Part shown: positions 9,779 through 19,721 of the stretch, in pieces
How the letters are laid out: every line of letters begins with the position of its first letter
Position numbering within the stretch: position 1 is the first letter of the stretch
Assembly: GCA_913048385.1 (NCBI GenBank)
Contig: CAJWVZ010000006.1
Location: forward strand, 53,578-117,577
Reading direction: 5' to 3'
Origin: an uncultured Gammaproteobacteria bacterium
GTDB taxonomy: Bacteria > Pseudomonadota > Gammaproteobacteria > Pseudomonadales > Pseudohongiellaceae
Length of the DNA: 64,000 nucleotides
The notes under the pieces: model-generated
Databases searched by the model: none
What the model was told of the DNA's origin: nothing
The model's input: only the letters and a program-made list of their open reading frames with translations
Translations under genes and position numbers: made by a program

Positions 9779-10927
9779 TCAGCTCAGTATTTTTTTAAAT
9801 ACCTTAATTGCCTGGGTCATCTCTTCACGACTTCCTAATGAAATTCGGCAGTGTGAATTCTCCATGGGGGGAAAATCCCTGCCGACCGCGATTTTTTCAC
9901 TTAGACAAGCTTCGCGAAATTCACTAGCCGGTCTCTTTAAGTTGACGAAAAGATGATTGGTGTGGGACTTCGGTACCTCAAAGCCCATATCTTCAAATGT
10001 TTTGGTGACAAGGGCTTTAATCTCGGCATTCTCTTTTCGTTCCCATTCAATGTGGGCTTTATCCTTGAAAGAGGTCAATGCGCCGACCGCACCCAGCATA
10101 GTGACATCACCCATGCCCCATGAGTTATCGATCGCTGATATGGTATCTGCGTGCCCCAGAGCATATCCAATTCTTAATCCGGCCATCGCATGCGCCTTCG
10201 AAAATGAGCGGGTAATGAATACATTTTTAAATTCATTAACGAGTGGGAGTGCAGTTTCCATAGCGCCTGGGTCGGCATAATCTATGTACGCCTCATCGAT
10301 GTGAATGATTGTCCCGGGAGAGGTTTGCATTACCTGGCGGACAAATTTTTCAATCGCGGCTGGCCCATGTATGGTCCCCGAGGGATTATTTGGATTGCAT
10401 AGGTAAACCATTCCAGCGCCGGGTGCTTGCGCAGCCATGCCTTCTAAGTCGATGGTCATTGAGTCGTCGAGTACGACTTCCCTCACCGGAGCGCCAATGT
10501 TTCTAGCCATGCTTGCACTGGTTGAGAACGAGGGAACTGCGGTAACTAGCGGTTGAGTACGAGAACAAAAAGCTTTTACTGAACCGTCAAGGAGGGGCGT
10601 TGAGCCAGAGGCTAAGAGTACGTTGCCTTTATCTAGATCAAATTCATTCGCTATGGTTTCATGAAGTTCGTTGACATAGTCAGACGGGTATCCTCGGCCG
10701 ATTCGTTTTGTTGCATGATCTCGAATTGCTTTTAGGGTGTTTGGGCCAGGACCACGGCCGCTCTCATTTTGATTGAGCTGAATAATTCCATTGTCAAAGA
10801 TTTTAGTGGCACTGGCTTCCAATGTTTGCGCTTCAGCTTTAAATCTTGGCAGCATGGTCCCTGCCGTGGCGCTGGCAGCAATGCCCAGACCTAATGTTTT
10901 AAAAAAACTACGGCGGGTTGTTTTCAT
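9779..10927 (-). CDS. Tat-exported histidinol-phosphate-aminotransferase-like PLP enzyme
   Basis: This 382-residue class I/II aminotransferase resembles HisC. It has NPNNPSGT (substrate and cofactor loop), HIDEAYIDYAD (PLP-ring aspartate) and the lysine signature SFSKAHAMAGLRIGY. Unlike cytosolic HisC it begins with a twin-arginine-type leader (TTRRSFFKTLG plus an Ala-rich hydrophobic stretch), so it is predicted to work in the periplasm and is unlikely to be the histidine-biosynthesis enzyme. A GGAGG sits 4 bases before the ATG at 10927, which decides the start against the in-frame ATG at 10951. It is downstream of and co-oriented with the MalY/PatB-like gene, 72 bases away. Real substrate unknown. 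Confidence 0.85.
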   Translation of the reverse strand: MKTTRRSFFKTLGLGIAASATAGTMLPRFKAEAQTLEASATKIFDNGIIQLNQNESGRGPGPNTLKAIRDHATKRIGRGYPSDYVNELHETIANEFDLDKGNVLLASGSTPLLDGSVKAFCSRTQPLVTAVPSFSTSASMARNIGAPVREVVLDDSMTIDLEGMAAQAPGAGMVYLCNPNNPSGTIHGPAAIEKFVRQVMQTSPGTIIHIDEAYIDYADPGAMETALPLVNEFKNVFITRSFSKAHAMAGLRIGYALGHADTISAIDNSWGMGDVTMLGAVGALTSFKDKAHIEWERKENAEIKALVTKTFEDMGFEVPKSHTNHLFVNLKRPASEFREACLSEKIAVGRDFPPMENSHCRISLGSREEMTQAIKVFKKILS

Positions 10928-10999
10928 AAAGCCTCCGGTTATTTTATTCATTGTTTACACAACTAAGGCTGGCCATATCATTCGATGGCGCAGGTGCGC

Positions 11000-12346
11000 T
11001 TAAGCCCTCTTGATTGCCGATGCCATGGCGTCAAAAACTTCTTTGAGCACGGTTCTAGATGATGCAATGTTTAGCCGCATATGTCCTTCTCCGCCAGCGC
11101 CATAATTTGACCCCGGGTTCAGATAAGTTCCTGAGTTATAAACGAGCCAGTCCTGGAAATTTTCTTCAGGGGTATTTCTGCCATACAAGTTGTCGAGTTC
11201 CTCATTCCCGATTGACGCTATAGTTGAGCTGAAGTCTAGGAACGTCATGTATGTACCTTCGTTTCGGGTATAAACCACATTGGGCATATTGTCCCTGACG
11301 TATCCTTCTATAAAGGTGTGGTTTTCGTCCATATAAGAATTGGCTTGGTCAAACCACTCTCCGCCATGCTGGTAGGCCGCAACTGTCGCAACAACCCCAA
11401 GTGTGTTCAGATCGGCCCAGTGATACTGATTGACTCGGCCAAGCAGCATGGGGTTCTTTGAGTAAAAATATGCGTTTTTCATTCCGGCCATGTTAAATGT
11501 CTTGCTTATGGCAACAAACGAAAGACTATTATTAACAACCTCTTGGTCAGGTATCGCTGCGAATGGAGTTAATTTGTGCCCCTTCCTCACTACGTCTGCG
11601 TGAATTTCATCAGATAAAACGACGATGTTGTGTTCAAGAGCTAACCGTCCCATTCGATGCAGTTCGTCAGATTTCCAGACATTTCCAGTAGGATTTTGGG
11701 GGTTGCAGACTATCAGAAGCCTTACATCGGAGGTCATTTTTGCTTCCAAATCGTCCCAATCCACCTCATAGCGCCCGTTTCTTATAACCATTTGGCTATC
11801 GACCGTGCCGACGTTGGCGGCTCTCGCCATGGTGTAAAACCCAGAGTAGGCGGGGGAAATAATTAGAATTTTTCCGCCTGCAGGGACGAACGCGCGCATT
11901 GCAGCGATCATTCCTGGGTATACGCCATCTGAGATTGTGAGTTCGTCGGGGTTTAAATCAAGATTGTTGCGGTCTCCATTCCACTTCACGATTTCTTGTC
12001 GAAGGTCGTCAGTCCCACCCATGTAGCCCCAGTTATGGTGGTTGACCCGCTCAGCTAGGGCCTCTGTGATACACGGAGCGCATTCGAAATCTTGAGAGGC
12101 GACGCCCATCCCATATTTGAAGGTTCCCTCGGGGTAGCGTCTGGCCGCACTGTCCCAGCGCGCACAATTCGTGCCGACTCGATTATAGACCGTATCAAAG
12201 TCATATCGACCATTAGCGAGCTTAGGCATTCCAGGGGATGCAGCATTGACGGGGTTAGTCGCTAGAGAAGCTGTTGCTCCGGCAACGGTCGCTATTCCGG
12301 CGGTTTTTAAGAAATTTCTTCGGCCAAGATCTTGAATTTTCGTCAT
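11000..12346 (-). CDS. Tat-exported MalY/PatB-type PLP C-S lyase or aminotransferase
   Basis: This 448-residue fold-type I PLP enzyme resembles MalY/PatB cystathionine beta-lyase-like proteins. Visible motifs are CNPQNPTGNVW, LSDEIHADVV (PLP aspartate) and AISKTFNMAGMKNAY with the Schiff-base lysine. The N-terminus has a twin-arginine leader (GRRNFLKTAG followed by an Ala/Thr-rich core ending NAAS), predicting periplasmic location. The family removes sulfur from cysteine conjugates or transaminates; with an exported gamma-glutamyltransferase-family enzyme nearby, periplasmic breakdown of glutathione-type conjugates is plausible but unproven. It is the upstream gene of a likely two-gene operon with the HisC-like gene. 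Confidence 0.85.
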   Translation of the reverse strand: MTKIQDLGRRNFLKTAGIATVAGATASLATNPVNAASPGMPKLANGRYDFDTVYNRVGTNCARWDSAARRYPEGTFKYGMGVASQDFECAPCITEALAERVNHHNWGYMGGTDDLRQEIVKWNGDRNNLDLNPDELTISDGVYPGMIAAMRAFVPAGGKILIISPAYSGFYTMARAANVGTVDSQMVIRNGRYEVDWDDLEAKMTSDVRLLIVCNPQNPTGNVWKSDELHRMGRLALEHNIVVLSDEIHADVVRKGHKLTPFAAIPDQEVVNNSLSFVAISKTFNMAGMKNAYFYSKNPMLLGRVNQYHWADLNTLGVVATVAAYQHGGEWFDQANSYMDENHTFIEGYVRDNMPNVVYTRNEGTYMTFLDFSSTIASIGNEELDNLYGRNTPEENFQDWLVYNSGTYLNPGSNYGAGGEGHMRLNIASSRTVLKEVFDAMASAIKRA

Positions 12347-12525
12347 GCCTAGTGGCTCCTTTTTATTGCTTTTGGCGAAATAAGATTAACTAAGGTTTTA
12401 TACTCAAGTTTAGGGTGATTACGCAAGAAGTTTTTGAAACAAGAGGACGCTGATGGAGTACTTGGTTATCTCTTTGTTTAAGCGGTTCAAATTTATACAG
12501 CCGGGCGGTGTTCACACTATTACCC

Positions 12526-12554
12526 TTGACCTCTCTGGATACCACCCCTATACT
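12526..12554 (+). promoter_or_regulatory. Strong sigma-70-type promoter of the initiator tRNA
   Basis: TTGACC at 12526-12531 and TATACT at 12549-12554 are separated by 17 bases, close to the ideal housekeeping promoter. The start would fall near 12561, about 64 bases before the tRNA. The region after the -10 is pyrimidine-rich. Confidence 0.65.
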
Positions 12555-12624
12555 TCTCCTCCCTTAAGTTCCGTGCCTTGCAAAGCCAAAAGCAGGGGCT
12601 GAGTTAAAGAGCTTATTGTTTTGA

Positions 12625-12701
<77 letters not shown>

Positions 12702-12784
12702 CTTTACGACATTCGTTGCAGTGTTCTGTTAAAGCGCTCACCTCACATTTCTTTGCAGGACGTTTAACCGATTTCAGATTGTGA

Positions 12785-12814
12785 TTGAAAAAATTGCCAT
12801 TTGGCGCTTATAAT
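12785..12814 (+). promoter_or_regulatory. Promoter candidate for the small RNA
   Basis: TTGAAA (12785-12790) and a perfect TATAAT (12809-12814) are separated by 18 bases. Transcription would start at about 12821, downstream of the tRNA and upstream of a structured region that ends in a terminator. Confidence 0.55.
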
Positions 12815-12820
12815 AAACAC

Positions 12821-13064
12821 ATGCAAGCCCTTTTCTGGCTGCTGCCAGAGATAAGCTGAAAAAGGGTCTGTAGGAAATATGGCGGTTCTTTGAAGATTGA
12901 GGAACTTGCTTGGAGAGCTTTAGTGTTACCTGATGCAGCATATTCTTTCGAAATTTCGGAAGTTGATTTTTTTCACAGGAGCACATAGGCACCGATGACA
13001 CACTGATTTTCTACTGAATGCTTTCAGTAGAAAACGCTTAAAAGTGGGCCTTCGGCCCTTTTTT
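12821..13064 (+). ncRNA. Candidate small RNA between tRNA-fMet and rimP
   Basis: A promoter ends at 12814 and a factor-independent terminator lies at 13041-13064, bounding a transcript of about 240 bases with no convincing gene. The 5' part folds as a two-level stem (CCCTTT 12828-12833 with AAAGGG 12861-12866, enclosing TCTGGC/GCCAGA with loop TGCT). Just before the terminator is a perfect 12-bp hairpin (13007-13018 with 13023-13034), also with loop TGCT. It does not look like tmRNA, SRP RNA or RNase P. It could instead be an attenuating leader of the rimP-nusA-infB operon. A 12-codon frame (MQALFWLLPEIS) starts exactly at the predicted transcript start, without a ribosome site. Confidence 0.4.
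13041..13064 (+). terminator. Rho-independent terminator or attenuator before rimP
   Basis: GGGCC (13046-13050), loop TTC, GGCCC (13054-13058) are followed by a run of six T, with flanking A's able to extend the stem. It ends the tRNA/small-RNA transcripts and may attenuate read-through into rimP. Confidence 0.8.
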
Positions 13065-13142
13065 ATTGCCTGAAATTTGAGTTTTAACTTTGAATTATAG
13101 GATGGAATCGATAATTGAAATGGTAGACAGAAGAGTCGTCGC

Positions 13143-13592
13143 ATGAAGAATATCTCCGCTGTTATCGACGATTTGGTGAGCCCGATAGTACTTGCCCTTG
13201 ATCTAGAGTTGTGGGGTTGCGAGTTGGTTCGACAGGGAAAGTATTCTTTGATAAGAGTTTACATAGATCGAGAATCTGGCGTTGATATATCGGATTGTGA
13301 AAAAGTAAGTAGGCAAGTAAGTGCAGTTTTTGATGTGGAAGAGCCGATCACTGAGGAGTATACGCTCGAGGTTTCTTCGCCTGGGCTAGAAAGACCTCTT
13401 TTTAGACTTGAGCAATTTCGAAAATATGTTGGGAGCATTATTCAATTGCGGATGAAAAAGCCGCAGGATGGTAGAAAGAAGTTTAAGGGTGATCTTGTTC
13501 GGGTAGGTGATGACAGCATCGTTCTGTCGATAGATGGAGGCGAGGCTGAGTTTCAGTATACCGATATCGATAAGGCAAACTTGATCTATTGA
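13143..13592 (+). CDS. rimP: Ribosome maturation factor RimP
   Basis: This 149-residue protein matches RimP (YhbC), a cytoplasmic factor for 30S subunit maturation. It has the N-terminal alpha/beta domain with WGCELVRQG and VYIDRESGVDISDCEKVSRQ, the conserved EVSSPGLERPL linking motif, and a C-terminal SH3-like barrel ending KANLIY. Length is normal. It is the first protein gene of the nusA-infB operon, 68 bases before nusA. The ribosome binding site is weak, which may keep expression low relative to downstream genes. Confidence 0.96.
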   Translation: MKNISAVIDDLVSPIVLALDLELWGCELVRQGKYSLIRVYIDRESGVDISDCEKVSRQVSAVFDVEEPITEEYTLEVSSPGLERPLFRLEQFRKYVGSIIQLRMKKPQDGRKKFKGDLVRVGDDSIVLSIDGGEAEFQYTDIDKANLIY

Positions 13593-13660
13593 GTAAGGTG
13601 GTTACAAAGCATGGTTACAGATTTATTTTTGAGACGATTTAAAAGTGTGGTGACGCAATT

Positions 13661-15157
13661 ATGATGAGTAAAGAAATTTTAATGGTCGCTGACGCGGTCT
13701 CGAATGAAAAAGGCGTATCTCGAGAAGTTATTTTTGAGGCGATTGAGTCTGCGCTTGCGATGGCTACTCGAAAGCGAGACGAAGAAGAGGAGATCGACTG
13801 TCGTGTCGTTGTAGACAGAGAAACTGGAGAATACGAGACATTCCGTACTTGGGCTATAGTGGCCGACGAGGAGTATCTTGTAGAGGAGACTCAGTTAATC
13901 ATGGAGCAAGTAAACGAGAGAAAGTTGAACCTTTCTGTCGGTGACACCTATGAAGAAAAAATTGAAAACATTGAATTTGGTCGTATTGCAGCGCAAACAG
14001 CAAAACAGGTCATAGTTCAGAAAGTAAGAGACGCTGAGCGTGAAATTGTAATAGAAGAGTATCAAGGAAGAGTGGGCGAGCTGATCGCAGGTGTCGTAAA
14101 AAAAGTTACGAGGGATAATATAGTCGTCGATCTCGGTGGTAACGCCGAAGCGCTTCTTACGCGAGATCAGATGATTCCGCGTGAGACATTTCGAATGGGG
14201 GACAGGCTCAGGGCATTGTTAATTGATGTTCGGTCAGAGCAGCGGGGCCCCCAATTGTTTTTGAGCCGCACGTCGCCGCAAATGCTCATTGAGTTATTCA
14301 AAATCGAAGTTCCAGAAATAGCGGAAGAGATTATATCCATTCGGGCGGCTGCTCGAGATCCCGGTTCGAGAGCCAAGATCGTTGTCAGCACAAATGACGG
14401 CCGAATTGATCCGGTCGGTGCATGTGTAGGAATGCGTGGATCACGGGTTCAAGTTGTGTCTAATGAATTATCCAATGAGCGTATTGATATCATCCTCTGG
14501 GATGATAATCCTGCGCAGCTAGTTATAAATTCGATGTCTCCCGCAGAGGTTGCTTCTATCATTGTGGAAGAAGATAGTCATACGATGGACGTTGCAGTTG
14601 AAGAGGATAATTTGGCGCAGGCAATTGGAAGGAATGGTCAAAATGTACGATTGTCGTCTGAGTTAACTGGGTGGTCCATAAATGTTATGAGCCTAGAACA
14701 AGCTCGAGAAAAACAGGAGCAAGAGTCGACCGGGTTTATTGAGCTCTTTGTAAATCGCCTTGATGTTGATGAGGATGTCGCAGAGGTCTTGGTTCAAGAG
14801 GGATTCTCTTCTCTGGAAGAAATCGCATATGTGCCCTTGGACGAGATTCTGGGGATCGATGGGTTTGATGAAGATATTGCTAACGAGCTTCGGAATCGAG
14901 CAAAAGATGCATTGCTTACTCAGGCAATAGCTTCTCAGGAGGATCTATCAAAAGCGAATATTGCTGATGATTTGATTAACATGGATGGTATGGATGATGT
15001 GCTCGCCTTGGCGTTGTCTAAGATAGATATCACATGTATGGAAGATTTAGCGGAGCAATCGATAGATGAGCTTTTAGTTATTGAGGGCATGAACGAGACC
15101 CGAGCAGGTGAGTTGATTATGACTGCGAGAGCTCCTTGGTTTGAGGAAACAGAATAA
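13661..15157 (+). CDS. nusA: Transcription termination/antitermination factor NusA
   Basis: This 498-residue protein has full-length NusA architecture: an N-terminal RNA-polymerase-binding domain ([16 protein letters not shown]), S1 domain (about residues 135-200), KH1/KH2 ([13 protein letters not shown] and [11 protein letters not shown]) and the two C-terminal acidic helix-hairpin repeats ([17 protein letters not shown] and related) typical of gammaproteobacteria. It modulates pausing, termination and antitermination and in E. coli autoregulates this operon. An in-frame second ATG at 13664 could equally be the start. It is followed 67 bases later by infB. Confidence 0.97.
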   Translation: MMSKEILMVADAVSNEKGVSREVIFEAIESALAMATRKRDEEEEIDCRVVVDRETGEYETFRTWAIVADEEYLVEETQLIMEQVNERKLNLSVGDTYEEKIENIEFGRIAAQTAKQVIVQKVRDAEREIVIEEYQGRVGELIAGVVKKVTRDNIVVDLGGNAEALLTRDQMIPRETFRMGDRLRALLIDVRSEQRGPQLFLSRTSPQMLIELFKIEVPEIAEEIISIRAAARDPGSRAKIVVSTNDGRIDPVGACVGMRGSRVQVVSNELSNERIDIILWDDNPAQLVINSMSPAEVASIIVEEDSHTMDVAVEEDNLAQAIGRNGQNVRLSSELTGWSINVMSLEQAREKQEQESTGFIELFVNRLDVDEDVAEVLVQEGFSSLEEIAYVPLDEILGIDGFDEDIANELRNRAKDALLTQAIASQEDLSKANIADDLINMDGMDDVLALALSKIDITCMEDLAEQSIDELLVIEGMNETRAGELIMTARAPWFEETE

Positions 15158-15224
15158 AAGACATAGACGAACTTGGGTCTGTTTTTTTGAATTGGTTAAG
15201 AGTAATTTGAAGGGAGTACATTAA

Positions 15225-17765
15225 ATGGCCGATGCAACGATAAGCGAGCTTGCTAAGGTAGTAGGAGTCGCGGTCGAAAAGTTGTTGTCTCAAGTTAAAG
15301 AGGCAGGGCTTCCTCATAATAAAGCGGGCGATGTCATTTCTAATGAAGATAAGAATACTTTGCTTCAATTTCTTCGCAGCAGCCACGGGGAACGAGAGGA
15401 AGCAGTCGCACCTCGCAAGATTACTTTAAATCGAAAGACTGTAGGAACATTAAAAGCTGCATCCGGACACGGTCGCGGCAAAACTGTAAATGTAGAGGTT
15501 CGTAAAAAGCGAACATATGTCAAGCGCAGTGAAGTCGAAGAGGAGGCTCCCGAGGAGAGTTCTCAAGAAGATGTAATCGAAGATGCTAAACTTCAAGAGG
15601 CCGGAGTCCCGGCTGCGGCTGGCGCAGATCAAGCAACTGAAGAAGCGCCGCGTGAAGATGTTTCCGCTGAAAGTAGCATGAAGAAAAATGTTGAGCCAGA
15701 GAAGGCCGTGCCCGAATCGACGCCCATGGAAGTAGCGGCTGATCGTGCTGACAAACCCGGTGCTAAGCGGGTTAAATCGCAAACGAAGAAAGATGGCGAT
15801 GGGCAAGACGAGAAACGTAAGTCAGCTGCTCGAAACGTCAAGGGTAAGCCAGCGAAACGAGTTCAGAAAAATATCCATGTAAACGATGATTTTGTCCTCG
15901 AGGGAGGCGATATCGATGACAGCGGTCGCGGTCGTCGCGGGGGTCGAAAAAATAAGGCTCGTTTATCCGCACCCACTCACACCTTCGAGAAGCCCACGGA
16001 ATTTATTGCGAAAGACATAACCATCGGAGAAGCAAACTCGCTTTCTGCGCTAGCGCAGCAGATGTCACTGAAGTCGGCAGAATTGATAAAGGTGCTTTTC
16101 AAAATGGGAGTTATGGCCAATATCAATCATGTTCTAGACGTTGATACTGCGACCCTGCTCATTGAAGAGCTTGGGCATCGAGCCAAATTTGTTTCAGAGG
16201 ACGCGTTAGAAGAGAATTTAGCTGAATCGTTGGCAGCAAAAGTTGGTGAGGAAGAGGTGGTTCGAGCGCCAGTCGTTACTGTAATGGGCCACGTTGATCA
16301 CGGTAAAACATCCCTTCTTGACTACGTGCGGAAGGCAACTGTTGCCTCGCATGAAGCTGGGGGTATTACTCAACACATTGGAGCTTATAACGTACAGACA
16401 GATCAAGGGATGATCAGCTTTCTTGATACCCCTGGCCATGCCGCTTTTTCTGCTATGCGAGCGCGGGGAGCTAAAGCAACAGACGTTATTGTTCTGGTGG
16501 TGGCTGGTGATGATGGAGTAAAACCCCAAACTCAAGAAGCGGTAGAGCATGCGAAAGCTTCGGGTGTTCCTGTGGTAGTCGCGGTGAACAAGATGGACAA
16601 GGAAGGTGTTGACCCAGAGAGAGTTAAAAGTGAATTGGCGGCGCTAGAGGTTGTTCCCGAGGATTGGGGAGGCGATACGCAATTTGTGCCAGTTTCAGCG
16701 ATAACTGGCGACGGTATTGAGAAGCTTTTGGAAGCAATATTGTTGCAGGCGGAGCTCCTCGAGTTGAAAGCCTATACAGACGTCCCAGGCCAGGGGGTGG
16801 TCATTGAGTCTCGGTTGGATAAAGGCCGCGGACCTGTGGCTTCTGTGCTCGTTCAAAATGGCACGCTAAATGCCGGAGATGTCGTTCTTGTTGGTCATGA
16901 GTATGGTCGGGTTCGTGCGCTGGTCGATGAGACAGGTAAGAATATTGATTCAGCAGGCCCCTCGATTCCGGCGGAGATACTTGGCCTAACCGGTGTTCCG
17001 GAGGCTGGGAATGACTTTTTAGTGGTCGCCGATGAGAAAAAAGCGAAAGAAGTAGCAGAATTCCGGAGAACTCGGTCAAAAGATTCTTTGCAATCGAAGC
17101 AGCAGGCAACAATGTTAGAGTCAATGTTTACAGGTATTGGCCGTGAAAATTACAGTGTGCTCAATGTCATTTTAAAAACTGATGTGCGAGGGTCTTTGGA
17201 AGCATTAACTGGATCGCTGCAAAAGCTGAATACTGAAGAGGTTGAAGTTAAACTGATAACAGCCGGGGTAGGGGGCATTTCCGAGACTGATGTTCACCTT
17301 GCCGTAACTTCAAAGGCGATGATTGTTGGATTTAATGTGCGTGCTGAAAAATCGGCCAAAGCAATCATCGAAAATGAGGGGCTCCAGCTCCGTTATTATA
17401 ATGTGATTTACAATGTCATAGATGACGTTAAGGCCATTATGGGCGGGATGTTGTCGCCGGAAATACGTGAAGAAATCGTTGGAGTTGCGGAAGTAAGAGA
17501 TGTTTTTAATTCCCCCAAGTTTGGTCAGATAGCCGGAAGTATGGTGATCGAGGGCACAGTCTATCGCAGCAAACCTATTCGAGTTTTGAGAGACGATGTC
17601 GTCATTTACGAAGGAGAATTAGAGTCCCTTAGGCGTTTTAAGGATGATGCAAACGAAGTTCGTAACGGAGTTGAGTGTGGTATCGGGGTTAAGAATTATA
17701 CGGACGTTCAAGTCGGGGACAAAATCGAGGTTTATGAGAAAACCGAAGTCGCTAGGAGCCTGTAG
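15225..17765 (+). CDS. infB: Translation initiation factor IF-2
   Basis: This 846-residue protein is IF-2, the GTPase that brings fMet-tRNA to the ribosome. It has an N-terminal IF2_N helix domain ([18 protein letters not shown]), a long charged Lys/Glu-rich linker (about residues 60-260), and the G domain with [17 protein letters not shown] and NKMD, followed by beta-barrel domains and the C-terminal fMet-tRNA-binding domain. GGGAG precedes the ATG at good spacing. It co-occurs with the initiator tRNA at the head of this region. rbfA starts directly after its stop. Confidence 0.98.
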   Translation: MADATISELAKVVGVAVEKLLSQVKEAGLPHNKAGDVISNEDKNTLLQFLRSSHGEREEAVAPRKITLNRKTVGTLKAASGHGRGKTVNVEVRKKRTYVKRSEVEEEAPEESSQEDVIEDAKLQEAGVPAAAGADQATEEAPREDVSAESSMKKNVEPEKAVPESTPMEVAADRADKPGAKRVKSQTKKDGDGQDEKRKSAARNVKGKPAKRVQKNIHVNDDFVLEGGDIDDSGRGRRGGRKNKARLSAPTHTFEKPTEFIAKDITIGEANSLSALAQQMSLKSAELIKVLFKMGVMANINHVLDVDTATLLIEELGHRAKFVSEDALEENLAESLAAKVGEEEVVRAPVVTVMGHVDHGKTSLLDYVRKATVASHEAGGITQHIGAYNVQTDQGMISFLDTPGHAAFSAMRARGAKATDVIVLVVAGDDGVKPQTQEAVEHAKASGVPVVVAVNKMDKEGVDPERVKSELAALEVVPEDWGGDTQFVPVSAITGDGIEKLLEAILLQAELLELKAYTDVPGQGVVIESRLDKGRGPVASVLVQNGTLNAGDVVLVGHEYGRVRALVDETGKNIDSAGPSIPAEILGLTGVPEAGNDFLVVADEKKAKEVAEFRRTRSKDSLQSKQQATMLESMFTGIGRENYSVLNVILKTDVRGSLEALTGSLQKLNTEEVEVKLITAGVGGISETDVHLAVTSKAMIVGFNVRAEKSAKAIIENEGLQLRYYNVIYNVIDDVKAIMGGMLSPEIREEIVGVAEVRDVFNSPKFGQIAGSMVIEGTVYRSKPIRVLRDDVVIYEGELESLRRFKDDANEVRNGVECGIGVKNYTDVQVGDKIEVYEKTEVARSL

Positions 17766-18227
17766 GTGGTGACAGAGTTATCTTCGAGAGGTCAAAGGGT
17801 CGCTGATCAAATTCAGAGAGAGTTGGCAACTTTAATTCAATTAGAAGTGAGGGATCCAAGAGTAGGGATGGTTTCCATCACGGGTATCGATTTAAGTCGA
17901 GACCTTGCGCACGCTAAAGTTTTTATTACGGTCCTTGATACGGTGACAACTAACGGTGCGATAGCTAATTTGATATCGGCAGAGGAAGATGACTTAGATT
18001 TGATACAAGTTCAGGACAATGTGAAAGCCCTGAATAAGGCAGCAGGATTCCTTAGGTCCCTGCTCTCCAAACGCTTAGCGCTTCGGGCTGTGCCTAAACT
18101 CCGTTTTTTTTATGATGCAAGTATTGAGAATGGTCAGCGGTTATCCGGGTTGATTGACGATGCATTAACCGCAGACCAAGAACAGAGACCGGCATCAGAT
18201 TTTGAAAACTTCAGAATCGAGGACTGA
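17766..18227 (+). CDS. rbfA: 30S ribosome-binding factor RbfA
   Basis: This 153-residue protein is RbfA, a KH-like cold-shock factor that binds 17S rRNA during 30S assembly. It has the family N-terminus RGQRVADQIQRELATLIQ, then DPRVGMVSITGIDLSRDL and LRFFYDAS. A GTG start directly abuts the infB stop (no spacer) and GGAG lies about 7 bases upstream inside infB, indicating translational coupling. A second GTG one codon later is possible. The internal loop region is slightly longer than in E. coli RbfA. Confidence 0.95.
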   Translation: MVTELSSRGQRVADQIQRELATLIQLEVRDPRVGMVSITGIDLSRDLAHAKVFITVLDTVTTNGAIANLISAEEDDLDLIQVQDNVKALNKAAGFLRSLLSKRLALRAVPKLRFFYDASIENGQRLSGLIDDALTADQEQRPASDFENFRIED

Positions 18228-18230
18228 TGC

Positions 18231-19151
18231 TTGGGAAGACAAAAGAAGGGCCGGGAGATCAGTGGAATTTTTTTGTTGGACAAGGCGTCCGGTTTAACGT
18301 CGAACCGGGCTTTACAGGCAGTCAAACGAGTGTTTGAAGCAAAAAAAGCAGGGCATACGGGGAGTCTCGATCCTCTGGCTACAGGGGTTCTGCCTCTTTG
18401 CCTTGGCGAAGCCACAAAGGTATCTCAGTATTTGCTGGAGTCGGATAAAAGTTATAGAGCTAGTATAAAGCTTGGTCAATGCACAGATACTGGAGATAGC
18501 GACGGCACAGTTATCGAAACGGTTTTTGATTTTAATATCACGGAAGGGGATGTCAGGGCCGCTGTGAAGCGGTTTGAGGGAAAAATAGATCAAACACCTC
18601 CCATGTACTCAGCTCTAAAAATTGGGGGAACACCTCTCTATAAGTTGGCGAGGAAAGGTTTAGTTGTTGAGAGACAGTCAAGGCAGGTTGTTATTCACGA
18701 TATAGAACTGACACGATGTAATCTAGTTTCGAAAGAAATTGAGATAATCGTTTCTTGCAGTAAAGGTACTTATATTCGCAGCATTGCAGAAGATCTCGGG
18801 AGGATGTTGGGGTGCGGTGGGCACATTACGGCACTGAGGAGGCTTAAGGCTGGAAAGTTTCAGGAGGCAAGTTGTTTTACCTTTCAAGAGCTCTGCGGAA
18901 TATTGGAACAAAAGGGTCAAGTAGGGGTGGAGGAGTGCTTGTTGCCGACAGACTCAGCAATAGAGCATTTCCCGCAAATAAAGCTGCCAACTGAAACGGC
19001 GAAATGGGTTTTGAACGGTCATGCTGTAAACTTCAGCAAGTTACCTGAAAGAGGGCTTGTACGAATGTATGATGAGGACATTTTCATTGGTATCGGGCTT
19101 GTTGATAATGACGGGAAACTGGCGCCAAAAAGATTAATGCAGTCTGTTTAA
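18231..19151 (+). CDS. truB: tRNA pseudouridine(55) synthase TruB
   Basis: This 306-residue TruB makes pseudouridine-55 in the T-loop of tRNAs. The catalytic aspartate is in HTGSLDPLATGVLPLC, and YSALKIGGTPLYKLAR is a further family motif. The C-terminal PUA-like domain is present. A TTG start at 18231, three bases after the rbfA stop and 8 bases after GAGG, gives the expected N-terminus (GRQKKGREISG); the nearby ATG at 18227 is out of frame. The stop codon lies inside a perfect tandem 14-bp duplication. Confidence 0.96.
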   Translation: MGRQKKGREISGIFLLDKASGLTSNRALQAVKRVFEAKKAGHTGSLDPLATGVLPLCLGEATKVSQYLLESDKSYRASIKLGQCTDTGDSDGTVIETVFDFNITEGDVRAAVKRFEGKIDQTPPMYSALKIGGTPLYKLARKGLVVERQSRQVVIHDIELTRCNLVSKEIEIIVSCSKGTYIRSIAEDLGRMLGCGGHITALRRLKAGKFQEASCFTFQELCGILEQKGQVGVEECLLPTDSAIEHFPQIKLPTETAKWVLNGHAVNFSKLPERGLVRMYDEDIFIGIGLVDNDGKLAPKRLMQSV

Positions 19152-19164
19152 TGCAGTCTGTTTA
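19137..19164 (+). repeat. Tandem 14-bp duplication spanning the truB stop codon
   Basis: ATGCAGTCTGTTTA occurs twice in direct succession (19137-19150 and 19151-19164). The TAA stop of truB is formed across the junction (19149-19151). It looks like a recent slippage duplication that leaves the protein end unchanged. Confidence 0.9.
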
Positions 19165-19348
19165 TAGGGCGATGGGCTGAATTAAGTATTCCCAAAATAA
19201 AAGGTTTACTTTTATACGTGGGTCACAGAAAGATATCAGGCGACTATTAATATGCGTGGTTGTGCTGGTTTTGTAAGGTAATAGAGTTGCTGAATTAGGC
19301 AGTGAAATTGGCCTTTCATTTATTAATTGCATATTTTGGAGCAGAAAG

Positions 19349-19618
19349 ATGGCGTTATCAGCAGAAGTAAAAGAAGGAATTATTAAAGAGTATGCTCAGA
19401 GCGAGGGTGATACTGGCTCGCCTGAGGTTCAGGTGGCTTTGCTTACTGAAAATATTAACGAGCTGCAAGTTCATTTCAAAGAACATATTCACGATCATCA
19501 CTCGCGTCGAGGGTTGATCCGAATGGTCAACAGTCGAAGAAAACTGTTGGACTATTTAAAGAGTAAAAGCGTGGATCGGTATTCGTCACTTATTAAAAGA
19601 TTAGGTTTGCGACGTTAA
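19349..19618 (+). CDS. rpsO: 30S ribosomal protein S15
   Basis: This 89-residue protein is S15, which binds 16S rRNA helices near the central domain junction. Motifs [35 protein letters not shown] and [12 protein letters not shown] are textbook. GGAG lies upstream of the ATG. The 197-base leader after truB would be the place for its promoter and possible autoregulatory structure, but I do not see a clear consensus. It is separated from pnp by a terminator-like hairpin, as in E. coli. Confidence 0.98.
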   Translation: MALSAEVKEGIIKEYAQSEGDTGSPEVQVALLTENINELQVHFKEHIHDHHSRRGLIRMVNSRRKLLDYLKSKSVDRYSSLIKRLGLRR

Positions 19619-19672
19619 ACAGTCTATGAACTTTCAATATGATATCAACTTATTCAATAGGATTAACTAGCG

Positions 19673-19703
19673 CTCGGCCTGATGAGTTGGCTGGGTGTTT
19701 TTT
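19673..19703 (+). terminator. Terminator-like hairpin between rpsO and pnp
   Basis: CTCGGCC (19673-19679) pairs, with two G-T pairs, to GGCTGGG (19689-19695) and is followed by TGTTTTTT. It corresponds in position to the rpsO terminator of E. coli, with partial read-through to pnp expected. Confidence 0.55.
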
Positions 19704-19721
19704 AAAAAAATAGGAAAATAT

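Noticed and set aside
13077..13101. Promoter candidate just before rimP (TTGAGT ... TATAGG)
   Set aside because: Spacer is only 13 bases, outside the usual range.
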